DNA of 64,000 nt from Stygiobacter sp043807765 (GCA_043807765.1 JAZDFQ010000038.1:62001-126000); one strand, 5' to 3'; counted from the first letter of the stretch, positions 44,574 through 54,396 are shown. Numbers and translations are program-made. Notes: generated by a model from the sequence alone, not told the origin.

Positions 44574-45218
44574 ATGAAATTCTTTATAGATACAGCAAAT
44601 ATTGCACAAATTAAAGAAGCTGCTGCAATGGGGCTTCTTGATGGCGTAACTACCAATCCTTCACTTGTTGCAAAAGAGGGAAAAAATTTTCTCGAACTCC
44701 TAAACGAAATACTTGCGATTGTTGACGGGCCGATTAGCGCTGAAGTTGTTTCTACGGACTATGAGGGAATTCTCAAAGAAGCTGATGAGCTTTCCAAAAT
44801 TCACAAAAACATTGTAATTAAAGTTCCTCTGATCAAAGAGGGAATTAAAGCTGTAAAGACTTTAAGTGGAAAGGGAATTAAAACTAACGTAACGTTATGT
44901 TTTTCTGCAACACAAGCTTTGTTAGCTGCAAAAGCCGGCGCAACTTACATTTCTCCTTTTGTTGGCCGCCTGGATGATATCAGTACAAACGGAATGGAAT
45001 TAATTCGTCAGATTGTTACTATCTACAAAAATTATGGATACACCACGGAAGTGCTTGTAGCAAGTGTTCGCCATCCGTTGCATGTTGTTGATGCCGCGAT
45101 GATGGGCGCTCATGTATGTACAATGCCTTTTGATGTAATAGATAAATTATTTAAACATCCGCTCACAGATATCGGTCTCGATAAATTTTTGAGCGACTGG
45201 AAAAAACTAAACCAATAA
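44574..45218 (+). CDS. Transaldolase / fructose-6-phosphate aldolase-like protein
   Basis: This 214-residue protein has the short TalC/FSA-type TIM barrel. MKFFIDTANIAQIKEA and GVTTNPSLVAKEG are the N-terminal signature; KNIVIKVPL contains the Schiff-base Lys; INVTLCFSATQALLAAKAGA-like and YISPFVGRLDDIS follow, then EVLVASVRHPLHV. It could act as transaldolase in the pentose phosphate pathway or as aldolase; sequence alone does not settle which. It is preceded by a 77-bp gap without clear structure. Confidence 0.92.
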   Translation: MKFFIDTANIAQIKEAAAMGLLDGVTTNPSLVAKEGKNFLELLNEILAIVDGPISAEVVSTDYEGILKEADELSKIHKNIVIKVPLIKEGIKAVKTLSGKGIKTNVTLCFSATQALLAAKAGATYISPFVGRLDDISTNGMELIRQIVTIYKNYGYTTEVLVASVRHPLHVVDAAMMGAHVCTMPFDVIDKLFKHPLTDIGLDKFLSDWKKLNQ

Positions 45219-45223
45219 GAATT

Positions 45224-46306
45224 ATGAAAAAGACAACCTTTTATTCGATTCACGAAAAACTTGGGGCAAAGATTGTAGATTTTGCCGGTTACAAAATGCC
45301 GATTCAATACTCATCAATTATTGCAGAACACAAAGTTGTTAGAACAACTGTCGGCGTGTTCGATGTTTCTCACATGGGCGAAGTTTTTGTTCGCGGAGAA
45401 AGGGCTTTAGATTTTGTTAATCATATTACTGTTAACGATGCCTCAATTCTAACTGACGGACGTGTGCAATATTCAGCTATGTGCTATGAAGATGGTGGAA
45501 TTGTGGACGATTTACTTGTTTACAGAATCAACGAAAAAGAATTTATGCTAGTAGTAAACGCATCCAATCTCGATAAAGATTTTGCATGGATGAACAAGAA
45601 TAATTCTTTTGGTGTTGAATTAGTGAACGAAAGTGATGAATTTTCATTACTGGCAGTTCAAGGTCCAAATTCGAAAGCGACGCTTCAAAAGATTTGCAAC
45701 AAACCTTTGGATCTGGAATACTATCATTTCTTCCATGCATCCGTTGCCGGAGTTGAAATGATTCTTTCTAGAACCGGTTACACCGGAGAACTTGGTTATG
45801 AATTGTATTTCAAAGGCGATGAAGTAGTTGCAGAAAAAGTTTGGAATGCTATTTTTGAAGCCGGTGATGATTTGGGTATTCAGCCGGTGGGTTTAGGAGC
45901 TAGAGATTCTTTGCGTTTGGAAATGGGCTTCTGCTTATACGGAAACGATATTGATCAAACTACAAATCCCATTGAAGCGGGACTTGGATGGATAACTAAA
46001 CTTAAGAAACCTTCATTCATTGGTAAAAATGTTTTAGTTACTACCAAGGAGATGGGACCGAAAAGAAAGTTAGTTGCTATGTTTTCAGAAGAGAGAACTT
46101 TCCCGCGACACGGATACGATTTAACTGTTAACGGAAATAAAGTTGGTCATATTACAAGCGGTACTGTAAGTCCAATTTTAGATAAAGCTATTGCACTTGG
46201 TTATGTAGATTCTGAATTTGCCAAAGAAGGAAATAAAATCAACTTTTTCATCAGAGGGAAAGAAGTTGAAGCACAAATAACTAAACTACCATTTGTTAAG
46301 AAATAG
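45224..46306 (+). CDS. gcvT: Glycine cleavage system aminomethyltransferase (T protein)
   Basis: This 360-residue folate enzyme takes the aminomethyl group from lipoylated H protein and forms methylene-THF and ammonia. Signature stretches are GVFDVSHMGEVFVRG, VQYSAMCYEDGGIVDDLLVYR, LLAVQGPNSKATLQ, RTGYTGELGYELYF, GLGARDSLRLEMGFCLYGND and the C-terminal GHITSGTVSPILDKAIALGY. It starts five bases after the transaldolase gene. The H and P proteins are not in this window. Confidence 0.96.
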   Translation: MKKTTFYSIHEKLGAKIVDFAGYKMPIQYSSIIAEHKVVRTTVGVFDVSHMGEVFVRGERALDFVNHITVNDASILTDGRVQYSAMCYEDGGIVDDLLVYRINEKEFMLVVNASNLDKDFAWMNKNNSFGVELVNESDEFSLLAVQGPNSKATLQKICNKPLDLEYYHFFHASVAGVEMILSRTGYTGELGYELYFKGDEVVAEKVWNAIFEAGDDLGIQPVGLGARDSLRLEMGFCLYGNDIDQTTNPIEAGLGWITKLKKPSFIGKNVLVTTKEMGPKRKLVAMFSEERTFPRHGYDLTVNGNKVGHITSGTVSPILDKAIALGYVDSEFAKEGNKINFFIRGKEVEAQITKLPFVKK

Positions 46307-46308
46307 AA

Positions 46309-47064
46309 ATGAAAATAAACGTCCATTATTCCAATCAACATTTAGATGAACTTTACTTTACCGGGAAAACGACCGTAGCTATTGATGTTCTTCGTGCATC
46401 GACCGTAATAGTTACTGCCTTGGCCAACGGTGCAAAAGAAGTAATCCCGGTTAACACAGTAGATTTTGCAATGAAAGTATCCGGTAATGCCTTTAGCGGT
46501 CAAACTCTTTTATGCGGGGAAAGAAACACAAAGAAAATTGAAGGATTTGTTCTTGGCAATTCTCCGCTTGAATTCACGCAAGAAATTGTTAATGGTAAAT
46601 CGATTATACATTATACTACAAACGGATCGAAAGCAATTGTAAAAGCAAAATTTTCTGAAAATCTGTTTGTTGCTTGTTTTCAAAACTTACCTGCTGTTGC
46701 CAGACACTTAGTACAGCTAAATAAAGATGTAGAAATTCTCTGCGCCGGTTCAAACGGTAATTTCAATTTAGAAGATACTGTCTGCGCCGGTAAGCTCGTT
46801 TCCGAAATTCTTTTACTTAATACGGAAGTAGAAATAGGCGATGGCGGCAGAGCAAGTATAATTCTGAATAAATCATTAGCTAAGAATATTTTAAAGATGC
46901 TTAAAGAAACTGAACATGGAAAGTTATTAATTGAAAATGGTTTTGGACCCGATTTGAAAGTTTGCTCTCTTTACGGTACTACCGATGTTGTTCCTTACTT
47001 TACATCCGGCTCGCTTAAGAAACTTGATGTACCGGGAATTCAAATTGAAACTATAACTTCTTAA
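46309..47064 (+). CDS. 2-phosphosulfolactate phosphatase-like protein (ComB family)
   Basis: This 251-residue protein is of the ComB family: AIDVLRASTVIVTALANGAKEVIPV near the N-terminus, LLCGERNTKKIEGFVLGNSP, IHYTTNGSKAI, CAGSNGNFNLEDTVCAG and GPDLKVCSLYGTTDVVPYF. In methanogens ComB serves coenzyme M synthesis; bacterial homologs may release sulfolactate or have another phosphatase role. No other coenzyme M gene is nearby. Two bases separate it from gcvT and one from ftsK, so it sits in a tight operon. Confidence 0.88.
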   Translation: MKINVHYSNQHLDELYFTGKTTVAIDVLRASTVIVTALANGAKEVIPVNTVDFAMKVSGNAFSGQTLLCGERNTKKIEGFVLGNSPLEFTQEIVNGKSIIHYTTNGSKAIVKAKFSENLFVACFQNLPAVARHLVQLNKDVEILCAGSNGNFNLEDTVCAGKLVSEILLLNTEVEIGDGGRASIILNKSLAKNILKMLKETEHGKLLIENGFGPDLKVCSLYGTTDVVPYFTSGSLKKLDVPGIQIETITS

Positions 47065-47065
47065 G

Positions 47066-49552
47066 ATGGCAAAAAAAGTAAAACCAAAAGAACCGACTCC
47101 GGCTATAGGAGAAAATTTTTTTGTAGTCTCTCCCGAGAAGAAGACAAAGATTCTCGGGATTTTCTTAATTGTTTTTGCCTTACTGATTTTTCTCAGCATC
47201 CTCTCTTATTCCCGTTACGATGAATCGTACTTCTCTTATAAATTCACAGATCAATTTGGAGTGTTAAGCGATAACCCGGATCTAAAGGAGAATGCTGCTA
47301 CAACTCACAATTGGCTAGGCATTTTCGGTTCATATGTCTCTCACTTTTTTATTCGTTCTACTTTCGGTTACTTCTCCCTTATTTTCCCGGTGATAATGTT
47401 CATTTGGGGTTACACAATCCTAAAGAAAGAAAAAGCGTTTCGTCTTCCTCTTTACATTTCTAATTTTTTAATTATCATTACGGTTTTAGTAACAACATTT
47501 TTCGGAATGCTTCAATCAACTCCGGAAATAGCCTTATTCTCTGATGTGTATGAACTGTCAGGCAAGATTGGATTGTTCCTCGGTACATTGATTGGAAGAT
47601 TACTCGGTGGCTTAGGTAGTATTATTGTTTTATCAACAGCAATACTAATAACGTTGATTGTTGCGTTCGATTTTCAATTCGGCTCCATTCTAGATTTTCT
47701 GAAGAAGCTTTTGAAGAACGAAGAAGATGACACCGAAGAGAATGCAGAGAAAGTAATTCCTAAAACTGAAGAGAACTTAGACAAAATTAAAAATCTCCGC
47801 GAAGATGGAAAGCTAAAACGTTTGTTCAAAAATAAAATTGATGAAGTAGTAAAAGCTGAACAAATAACGCCTATTGAGCCGGAAACAAAAATTACTATTG
47901 TGAAAAAAGATCAACCGGAAAAAGTTTTAGATGCTGATCTAAATAAACCTTCTGAATCTTCAAAGAAAAAATCGGAACAAAAGAAATCTCAAGTTGAAGA
48001 TGATGGTTCCGATCCGATAATTGATAAGGTTGCCGAAGCTTCACTCCCTAATCAATGGGAAGAAAAAATTGAATACGTTTATCCTACTCTCGATTTACTT
48101 TCGCAGCCTGAAGGAGAAGAGGTTGTTGTTGCCGAAAGTGAATTAAAACGTAATGCTGAATTGTTAAAAGAAAAATTAGCTTTGTTCGATATTTTGATTG
48201 AAGATATTACTGTTACTCCGGGTCCCGTTGTAACCTTGTACGAAATTGTTCCGGCACCCGGTGTAAAGATTAGCAGAATTGTTTCTCTTGAGCATGATAT
48301 TGCTCTCGCACTTGCAGCACGCGGAATAAGAATTATAGCTCCAATACCGGGTAAGAGTGCGATTGGTGTTGAAATACCAAACGCAAAAGCTATTATTGTT
48401 AGAGCGCGCTCGGTTCTTTCTAAGTTGAAAGAATCCAAAGCAGAACTTCCGCTTGCGTTTGGAAAAACGATTTCGGGTGATGTATATATAACAGATCTTG
48501 CAAAAATGCCCCACATGCTTATTGCCGGCGCAACCGGTTCCGGAAAAAGTGTTGGCATTAATATGGTCCTTTGCAGTTTGATTTATGCTAAGCATCCGTC
48601 AGATGTAAAGTTTGTTATTGTTGATCCTAAGAAGATTGAACTCTCTTTCTACAAAAAACTCAGCAAACATTTTTTGGCAGTTTCTCCGGATCTTGAAGAA
48701 GAAATCATTACAAATCCGCAGTACGCGCTCCTTGCTCTTAAAGCAGTAGAATATGAAATGGAGAAGCGCTACGATAAACTTGCCAAAGCCGGTGTAAGAA
48801 ATATTGTTGATTATAACGCGAAGATGGCTAATCCAAAAACTCGTTTGAAAGACACTGACGAGATGAAGCATCACAAGATGCCTTATATAGTTGTTGTTAT
48901 TGATGAGTTAGCTGACTTGATGATTACTTCAGGAAAAGAAGTTGAGGAACCGATTGCGCGCTTAGCACAATTAGCCCGTGCGGTTGGTATACATTTAATC
49001 CTTGCTACACAACGCCCATCTGTGAATGTTATAACCGGTGTGATCAAAGCGAACTTTAGTGCACGCGCTGCCTATCAAGTTGCTTCAAAGATTGATTCGA
49101 GAACAATTCTGGATATGAACGGAGCCGAACAATTACTTGGTGCCGGCGATATGTTGTTTTTACCTCCGGGATTGCCAAAACCCATTCGTATTCAAAATGC
49201 GTTTATATCTACCGATGAAGTTGAAAAGATCACAAATTTCATTTACGTTCAGAAAGGATATTCTAAACGTTACTTTTTACCGTCGCTTTATGAGAAGAAA
49301 AAGGATACGGCCGGCGGCTTTCTAGCTGATTTAGACCCAATGTTCGAAGAAGCAGCAAGAGTTATTGTGCGTCATCAACAAGGCTCTGTTTCTCTTCTTC
49401 AGAGAAGATTAAAACTGGGATACTCAAGAGCAGCTAGAATTGTAGATCAACTTGAAGAGGCCGGTGTTGTCGGACCTTCTGAAGGAAGCAAAGCTCGCGA
49501 AGTAATTGTAGAAAGTGAAGAACAATTAGAAACTATTTTGAGATCATTATAA
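47066..49552 (+). CDS. ftsK: DNA translocase FtsK
   Basis: This 828-residue protein has four membrane helices (about 30-220), a Lys/Glu-rich linker (about 225-330), and the motor domain: beginning VYPTLDLLSQP, VTPGPVVTLYEIVPAPGVK, Walker A IAGATGSGKSVGIN at about residues 487-500, Walker B PYIVVVIDELADLM, and HLILATQRPSVNVITG. The C-terminal gamma winged helix is present (LLQRRLKLGYSRAARIVDQL), which reads KOPS-type DNA sequences. It clears and aligns chromosome ends at the division septum. The length is typical of SpoIIIE/FtsK proteins. Confidence 0.96.
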   Translation: MAKKVKPKEPTPAIGENFFVVSPEKKTKILGIFLIVFALLIFLSILSYSRYDESYFSYKFTDQFGVLSDNPDLKENAATTHNWLGIFGSYVSHFFIRSTFGYFSLIFPVIMFIWGYTILKKEKAFRLPLYISNFLIIITVLVTTFFGMLQSTPEIALFSDVYELSGKIGLFLGTLIGRLLGGLGSIIVLSTAILITLIVAFDFQFGSILDFLKKLLKNEEDDTEENAEKVIPKTEENLDKIKNLREDGKLKRLFKNKIDEVVKAEQITPIEPETKITIVKKDQPEKVLDADLNKPSESSKKKSEQKKSQVEDDGSDPIIDKVAEASLPNQWEEKIEYVYPTLDLLSQPEGEEVVVAESELKRNAELLKEKLALFDILIEDITVTPGPVVTLYEIVPAPGVKISRIVSLEHDIALALAARGIRIIAPIPGKSAIGVEIPNAKAIIVRARSVLSKLKESKAELPLAFGKTISGDVYITDLAKMPHMLIAGATGSGKSVGINMVLCSLIYAKHPSDVKFVIVDPKKIELSFYKKLSKHFLAVSPDLEEEIITNPQYALLALKAVEYEMEKRYDKLAKAGVRNIVDYNAKMANPKTRLKDTDEMKHHKMPYIVVVIDELADLMITSGKEVEEPIARLAQLARAVGIHLILATQRPSVNVITGVIKANFSARAAYQVASKIDSRTILDMNGAEQLLGAGDMLFLPPGLPKPIRIQNAFISTDEVEKITNFIYVQKGYSKRYFLPSLYEKKKDTAGGFLADLDPMFEEAARVIVRHQQGSVSLLQRRLKLGYSRAARIVDQLEEAGVVGPSEGSKAREVIVESEEQLETILRSL

Positions 49553-50170
49553 ATGAAAACAAGGATAGTATTTATTTTTTTTCTTTCGATTGTTTTGTTG
49601 AACGCTCAATCGGCAAAAGAAACAATTAAAAAAATCCAGAACAAGTTTAACTCAATCGAAAATTTTACTGCTAATTTTTCACAAAGTTTGTTCGCGCCTT
49701 CGGGCAACGAGCAAGGGAAAGTCAGTGGGAAATTCTCCTATAAAAGAAAGAATAAATTTGTTGTGGAGCTGAAAAATCAAACTATAGTTTCCAATGGCGA
49801 AATAATTTGGAATTACGATAAAAAATTTAACCGCGTTGTCGTAAGTTATCTCAATGATGATCCTACCTCCTTCTCACTAGAAAAATTCATTTTTGATTAT
49901 CCTCCATTGTGCAAATCGAAGATGGTGAAAGATGCGGCAAATGATTCTGAATTTGTCTTGGAACTTGTTCCAAAGGATAATGATTTACAATTCAAGCTTG
50001 TTCGAATTTGGAAGAGCCTTGATAATCTTATCTCTAAGATGGAATTAGTTGATGTAGGCGATATGAAATATTCTTTTGCTTTTAGCGATGTAAAAGTTAA
50101 TCAAGAATTAGCTGCCCAAGTTTTTACATTTAACGCTCCCAAGGGGACGAAAGTTATTGACCTCCGCTAG
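49553..50170 (+). CDS. Outer membrane lipoprotein carrier protein LolA-like
   Basis: This 205-residue protein has a signal peptide (MKTRIVFIFFLSIVLLNAQS) and the LolA fold: ETIKKIQNKFNSIENFTANFSQS, GKFSYKRKNKFVVEL, GEIIWNYDKKFNRVVV, DYPPLC and FTFNAPKGTKVIDLR. LolA carries lipoproteins across the periplasm. It begins at the base after the ftsK stop and ends inside the next gene. Two lipoprotein-like or outer-membrane genes follow nearby. Confidence 0.85.
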   Translation: MKTRIVFIFFLSIVLLNAQSAKETIKKIQNKFNSIENFTANFSQSLFAPSGNEQGKVSGKFSYKRKNKFVVELKNQTIVSNGEIIWNYDKKFNRVVVSYLNDDPTSFSLEKFIFDYPPLCKSKMVKDAANDSEFVLELVPKDNDLQFKLVRIWKSLDNLISKMELVDVGDMKYSFAFSDVKVNQELAAQVFTFNAPKGTKVIDLR

Positions 50171-51233
50171 ATCAAATAACACTTCCTCAGTTAAGATATT
50201 TGGAGTGCTCTTAACAGTAGCAATCAGCTTGCTGTTTCTTTATATAGCATTCCAAAAAGTTGATCTTAGCCGCGCCTTTTCTATCATTCGCAATACATCA
50301 TTTTTTGCAATCATCTTATATCTGATTGTTTTTTTCGCTTCTCACTATGCGCGTGCGTGGAGATGGAAATTTATGCTTGATTCTGTTAAGCCGGATATTT
50401 CTAAAAATCATCTTTTCGGTTCGGTAATGGTTAGCTATGGTGTTAGCTGTATAATTCCAAGATTGGGCGAAGTGTACCGAGGATTATTTTTAGGGAAGTG
50501 GGAAAATATTTCCAGAACTACGGTAATCGGTACTATAGTAGTTGAAAGAATTATCGATGTAACATTTTTTGCATTCGCTTCTTTGGTCAGTGTTTCAGTT
50601 TATTCCGGAAATTTATACGAAGAAATTCCTTGGCTTCAAACCTTGCTGGTTACCGGGTTCGGTTTTATTTTTTTCGCGGTAGTCATTGTACTGCTGCTTG
50701 TAAAATTCCAAAATGGGTTTGCTAACATTTTAGTTAAGCTTTCAGCAAAGATTAGTGTAAAGCTTTCCGAAAAACTAAAATCTCTTTTCGAAACTCTCAT
50801 TGAGGGTTTTTCCAGCATTAAGAACTGGCGGCATGTAATTGGAATTCTTTTTGGTTCTCTTGCAATCATGCTCTTGTATGCGCTAAATACATATGTCGGT
50901 TTTTTCATGCTCGATATGCATGATGCAGCAGATGTAAATTTTGCGGCTGCTTGGATTGTAATGACAATAAGTTCATTTGGTTCACTAATTCCAACTCCCG
51001 GCGGACTAGGCTCTTATCATGTTTTAGCAATATTTGTACTTACCAAAGTCTATGGCTTTGATGCCGACAGCAGCGGGGCTTATGCTATTCTGACACATTT
51101 TATTAGTTATGTTGCTTTCCTTGTTTCGTCGGTTCTTATTCTCTTTTATCTTAATCTGCAACGCGCAAAACAAGGATTGCCAAAAGAAACTTTTCTTTCA
51201 GTTCTAAAATCATCTAATACGGATTCTAAATGA
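50157..51233 (+). CDS. Lysylphosphatidylglycerol synthase/flippase-like membrane protein (UPF0104)
   Basis: This 358-residue protein has about eight hydrophobic helices and the UPF0104/YbhN (AglD-like) pattern: LLFLYIAFQKVDL, HYARAWRWKFML near the N-terminus, SYGVSCIIPRLGEVYRG, VVERIIDVTFF, and the C-terminal LIPTPGGLGSYHVLAIF. Family members include lipid flippases and the MprF membrane domain. The start is TTG 50157, supported by AGGGGA 9 bases upstream; it overlaps the lolA-like gene by 14 bases. The stop overlaps the following gene (ATGA). Confidence 0.82.
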   Translation: MTSARSNNTSSVKIFGVLLTVAISLLFLYIAFQKVDLSRAFSIIRNTSFFAIILYLIVFFASHYARAWRWKFMLDSVKPDISKNHLFGSVMVSYGVSCIIPRLGEVYRGLFLGKWENISRTTVIGTIVVERIIDVTFFAFASLVSVSVYSGNLYEEIPWLQTLLVTGFGFIFFAVVIVLLLVKFQNGFANILVKLSAKISVKLSEKLKSLFETLIEGFSSIKNWRHVIGILFGSLAIMLLYALNTYVGFFMLDMHDAADVNFAAAWIVMTISSFGSLIPTPGGLGSYHVLAIFVLTKVYGFDADSSGAYAILTHFISYVAFLVSSVLILFYLNLQRAKQGLPKETFLSVLKSSNTDSK

Positions 51234-51862
51234 AAAATAAAATTCTACTCTGTCTGCTTCTTCTTAGTTCGGTAAAGTTATTCGCTCAGTGGGATGTTAG
51301 TGCGTCAATGGGGTTAGATTTCAAATCAATGCCTATATATAAAGATTATATTAACATGAATTTCAGTACTGCGAATAATCAAATATCTTCTTTTAAGAGT
51401 GCGGTTTCATTTACAGCTGAAGGTGATTATAAGCTTTCTAAATCATTTGCGATAGGTTTAGAATACAATTTGCAATTGGATTCGTACAATGGAGTGGGCG
51501 GATTTTATGAAATTTCCTACAGTATTCATCGTCCATCTTTAGTGGCCTATTACATAGTTCCGGGAGCCGGTTATCAATTTAAATTTGGCGGCGGATTAGG
51601 TTACCGTGCTGTTACGCTTAATGAAAGAATTATAACTGATACAAAATATACTGCAAGCGGATTTGGTTTAGTAGCCAAAGCCGAAGGAAACACGATGCTT
51701 GCCGATCATTTTTATGCTTTGATTGGCGGGAATATTAGATATGATACTACTGGAGATGTTGCTATTGGAGATCAATATATTGTGAACAGATCAACCGGGG
51801 ATAGGCTAAATCTTAATTCAATTTCATTTGGTATTTATTTAGGTATTACTTTTACTTTTTAG
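51230..51862 (+). CDS. Predicted outer-membrane beta-barrel protein
   Basis: This 210-residue protein starts with a signal peptide (MKNKILLCLLLLSSVKLFAQ, cleavage before WDVS). The rest alternates in the manner of a small eight-stranded barrel: KSAVSFTAEGDYKLSKSFAIGLEYNLQLD, IVPGAGYQFKFGGGLGYRAV, and a final SFGIYLGITFTF ending in Phe. It is translationally coupled to the preceding membrane protein. Function is not recognised; the fold resembles OmpW/OmpX-type Bacteroidota barrels. Confidence 0.75.
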   Translation: MKNKILLCLLLLSSVKLFAQWDVSASMGLDFKSMPIYKDYINMNFSTANNQISSFKSAVSFTAEGDYKLSKSFAIGLEYNLQLDSYNGVGGFYEISYSIHRPSLVAYYIVPGAGYQFKFGGGLGYRAVTLNERIITDTKYTASGFGLVAKAEGNTMLADHFYALIGGNIRYDTTGDVAIGDQYIVNRSTGDRLNLNSISFGIYLGITFTF

Positions 51863-51871
51863 GAGACTCTA

Positions 51872-52720
51872 GTGAATCTAGTTGAAGCTATCGTACTGGG
51901 GATTATCCAAGGATTAACAGAATTTTTACCGATCAGTAGTACCGGTCATCTTACAGTTGCCGGAAAATTAATGAACTTAATTTCGGATCAGAATCCGCAG
52001 AAGTGGACTTCATTTATTGCAGTGATTCAGTTGGGAACATTGCTTGCTGTTTTTGTTTATTTCTGGCGGGATATAATCTCTATCATTCGAGACTTTTTGC
52101 GTGACAATTGGTTTAACAGAGTTAAGTTCAAAGACCAGTCGCAGCATGCAAAAATGGGTTGGTATCTTGTAATTGCTACATTACCCGTTGTTGTTATCGG
52201 ACTAGGTTTCAAAGATATTATTGAAGGAGTTTTTACAAAAAATCTTTATGTAATTGCAATAAGCTTGATTGTACTTGCGTTGATTTTAGCTTTCTCTGAA
52301 CGAATAGGAAAATTGAACCGTAGGAATGAAAACATAAATTGGATTGATGCTTTGTTAATTGGAGTCGCTCAAGCTTTGGCATTAATACCCGGTTCTTCCC
52401 GTTCCGGAACAACTATTACAGCTGGCTTATTCCTTGGCTTTGATAGAGAAACTGCTGCAAGATTTTCTTTTTTGATGAGTATTCCGGCAGTTGCAGCAAG
52501 CGGACTTCTTCAGTTTTATCAAGCAACAAAATACATTGACCAAACCGGCTTTGTAGCATTAATAGTTGCAACGATTGTTTCAGCTGTTGTTGGTTATCTA
52601 TCAATTGAATTCTTGTTGAGATATCTTAAAACAAACTCTATGATGCTGTTTATTGTATATAGAATAGTAGTTGGGATAATAATTATTGTTTTATTAGCTA
52701 ACGGAGTAATAAACCAATAG
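51872..52720 (+). CDS. uppP: Undecaprenyl-diphosphatase
   Basis: This 282-residue membrane enzyme recycles undecaprenyl pyrophosphate, the lipid carrier for peptidoglycan. The two signatures are present: EFLPISSTGHL near residues 17-27 and PGSSRSGTTITAGLFLGF near 173-190, both lining the active site. About eight membrane helices are seen. The start is GTG 51872 with TAGGAG 7 bases upstream. It lies 9 bases after the barrel gene. Confidence 0.96.
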   Translation: MNLVEAIVLGIIQGLTEFLPISSTGHLTVAGKLMNLISDQNPQKWTSFIAVIQLGTLLAVFVYFWRDIISIIRDFLRDNWFNRVKFKDQSQHAKMGWYLVIATLPVVVIGLGFKDIIEGVFTKNLYVIAISLIVLALILAFSERIGKLNRRNENINWIDALLIGVAQALALIPGSSRSGTTITAGLFLGFDRETAARFSFLMSIPAVAASGLLQFYQATKYIDQTGFVALIVATIVSAVVGYLSIEFLLRYLKTNSMMLFIVYRIVVGIIIIVLLANGVINQ

Positions 52721-52728
52721 GTGTCATT

Positions 52729-53343
52729 ATGAGGATTCTGTTACTTTTACTTTCAGTTGTTTTGTTTTCCGCTTGCGGTGATCAATATAAAACTGTTGAT
52801 ATTGAAAAGGAAGTTAAGAGCGGAAAGAAGATTTCTGATATTATGCAGTTGCAGAACAGAGAACAATTAGTTGCTGCGATATATACTAATCATGGCAAAA
52901 TATCATTTGAATTGTATCCAGCTGAAACTCCAAAAGCAGTAGAAAATTTTATAGGACTTACACTTCAAGGCTATTATAATAAACTTACATTTCACCGAAT
53001 TGTAAGAAATTTTATGATACAAACCGGAGATTCTACAGCAACCGGAACTGCCGGTAGAAGTTACTTTGGCAAAGAGTTTGAGGATGAATGCCCAACGTCA
53101 TTGAAGCATAACATTGCTGGGACTGTTTCTATGGCTAACCGCGGTCCGCACACTAATACAAGCCAGTTTTTCATTACAACGGTAGCAACTCCTTGGCTTG
53201 ATGGAAAACATACACTATTTGGTAAAGTGATTGATGGAATGGATGTAGTTAATGAAATTGGTAGTGTTGAAACTGATAAAATGGAGAAACCGATTAAGCC
53301 GGTAATTATTCAAAAAATTACTATTGAAAAAAGAATCCGTTAG
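52729..53343 (+). CDS. Cyclophilin-type peptidyl-prolyl isomerase lipoprotein
   Basis: This 204-residue protein has a lipoprotein signal peptide with lipobox LFSAC (lipidated Cys at residue 16). The mature cyclophilin domain shows HGKISFELYPAETPKAVENF, LTFHRIVRNFMIQTGD, TVSMANRGPHTNTSQFFI and TPWLDGKHTLFGKVIDGMDV; the catalytic Arg is in FHRIV. It should help fold proteins in the periplasm or on the inner face of the outer membrane. It follows uppP by eight bases. Confidence 0.93.
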   Translation: MRILLLLLSVVLFSACGDQYKTVDIEKEVKSGKKISDIMQLQNREQLVAAIYTNHGKISFELYPAETPKAVENFIGLTLQGYYNKLTFHRIVRNFMIQTGDSTATGTAGRSYFGKEFEDECPTSLKHNIAGTVSMANRGPHTNTSQFFITTVATPWLDGKHTLFGKVIDGMDVVNEIGSVETDKMEKPIKPVIIQKITIEKRIR

Positions 53344-53358
53344 AGAAATACTTTTATA

Positions 53359-54396
53359 ATGGCTAAACAATCTTTTCAGCAGATATCTCAGATTACAAAG
53401 TTTCTAACAAAAGAAACGTTGCTGCCAATTTATTTTTTGTGCGGCGAAGACAGCTACTCTATTGAGCAAGCACTTGAGGCAATTGAGAACGTAGTTTCTC
53501 CATTATTAGGTTCCGATTTTGATAAGGAAACTTTTTCCGGAGAAAAATCGGTTGAGTTGACTCAAATTTTAGATCAGGCTCTATCTTTTCCTTTTGGTGG
53601 TGAGAAAAAATTCATCGTAATTAAAAACTTTGAAAAACTGAACGACAAAAAGAGTTTAAGCGGATATGTTAGAAGTCCGGCTGCTTTTACAGTTCTTGTT
53701 CTAATACAGAATGGAACTGTAAGTGATGGTTCTAAAGAACCGTTTAATCTGCTTATAGATAGAAAATACTTATTTGAAGCTAAACCGGTTTCCGGCAATG
53801 AACTTACAAATTGGTTCGTTCAGATAGCTAAAAAGAAAAATCTGGATTTGCCGGTAGATCATGCCAAAGCAGTAATCGAAGTAGTAGGTGAGAATAAAGC
53901 TCTTCTCGAAATGCAACTTCAAAAATTCTTGGACTATTCTCAGTCTGGAAAAATACTTACAATTGAAGAACTGATTAAGCTGTCGTCACCCACAAAGGAA
54001 TATACAATTTTTGATTTTCTTGGCGTTTTGGGTGGAGGTGATAAAGCAAAATCTCTTGAAATTGGCTACAATCTTATAGATTCCGGCGTGGAGATGGTTT
54101 TTATTGTAAACATGGTGGCAAAATTTATCATGACGGTAGCTCAAGTTTTGGATTTATCGCGCCAGAGAATTGGCGAAAATGAAGGAGCCAGATTAGCCGG
54201 AGTTAGCTACTATTACTATTTGAATTGCAAGAAAGCTACATTTTTCATGACTGACAACCGGCTTCATAATGCTTCCATAGCATTGTTAAATGCAGATATG
54301 GCTATAAAAACTACCGGAGCCGATAAGAAAACCGTTCTCCAGATTCTTATTGCTGAAATTTTGGGTGAGGTTGCATCTTCACCTTTTGACTATTGA
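53359..54396 (+). CDS. holA: DNA polymerase III delta subunit
   Basis: This 345-residue clamp-loader subunit has the HolA pattern: LLPIYFLCGEDSYSIEQALEAI near the N-terminus, ILDQALSFPFGGEKKFIVIK, LVLIQNGTVSDGSK, the middle PTKEYTIFDFLGVLGGGDKA and a C-terminal helical part ending in ILIAEIL. It opens the sliding clamp. It follows the isomerase gene by 15 bases. Confidence 0.88.
   Translation: MAKQSFQQISQITKFLTKETLLPIYFLCGEDSYSIEQALEAIENVVSPLLGSDFDKETFSGEKSVELTQILDQALSFPFGGEKKFIVIKNFEKLNDKKSLSGYVRSPAAFTVLVLIQNGTVSDGSKEPFNLLIDRKYLFEAKPVSGNELTNWFVQIAKKKNLDLPVDHAKAVIEVVGENKALLEMQLQKFLDYSQSGKILTIEELIKLSSPTKEYTIFDFLGVLGGGDKAKSLEIGYNLIDSGVEMVFIVNMVAKFIMTVAQVLDLSRQRIGENEGARLAGVSYYYYLNCKKATFFMTDNRLHNASIALLNADMAIKTTGADKKTVLQILIAEILGEVASSPFDY

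Noticed and set aside
48079..48558. Minus-strand open frame of 159 residues inside ftsK
   Set aside because: It is antisense to the FtsK motor domain, which has all motifs in the plus frame.
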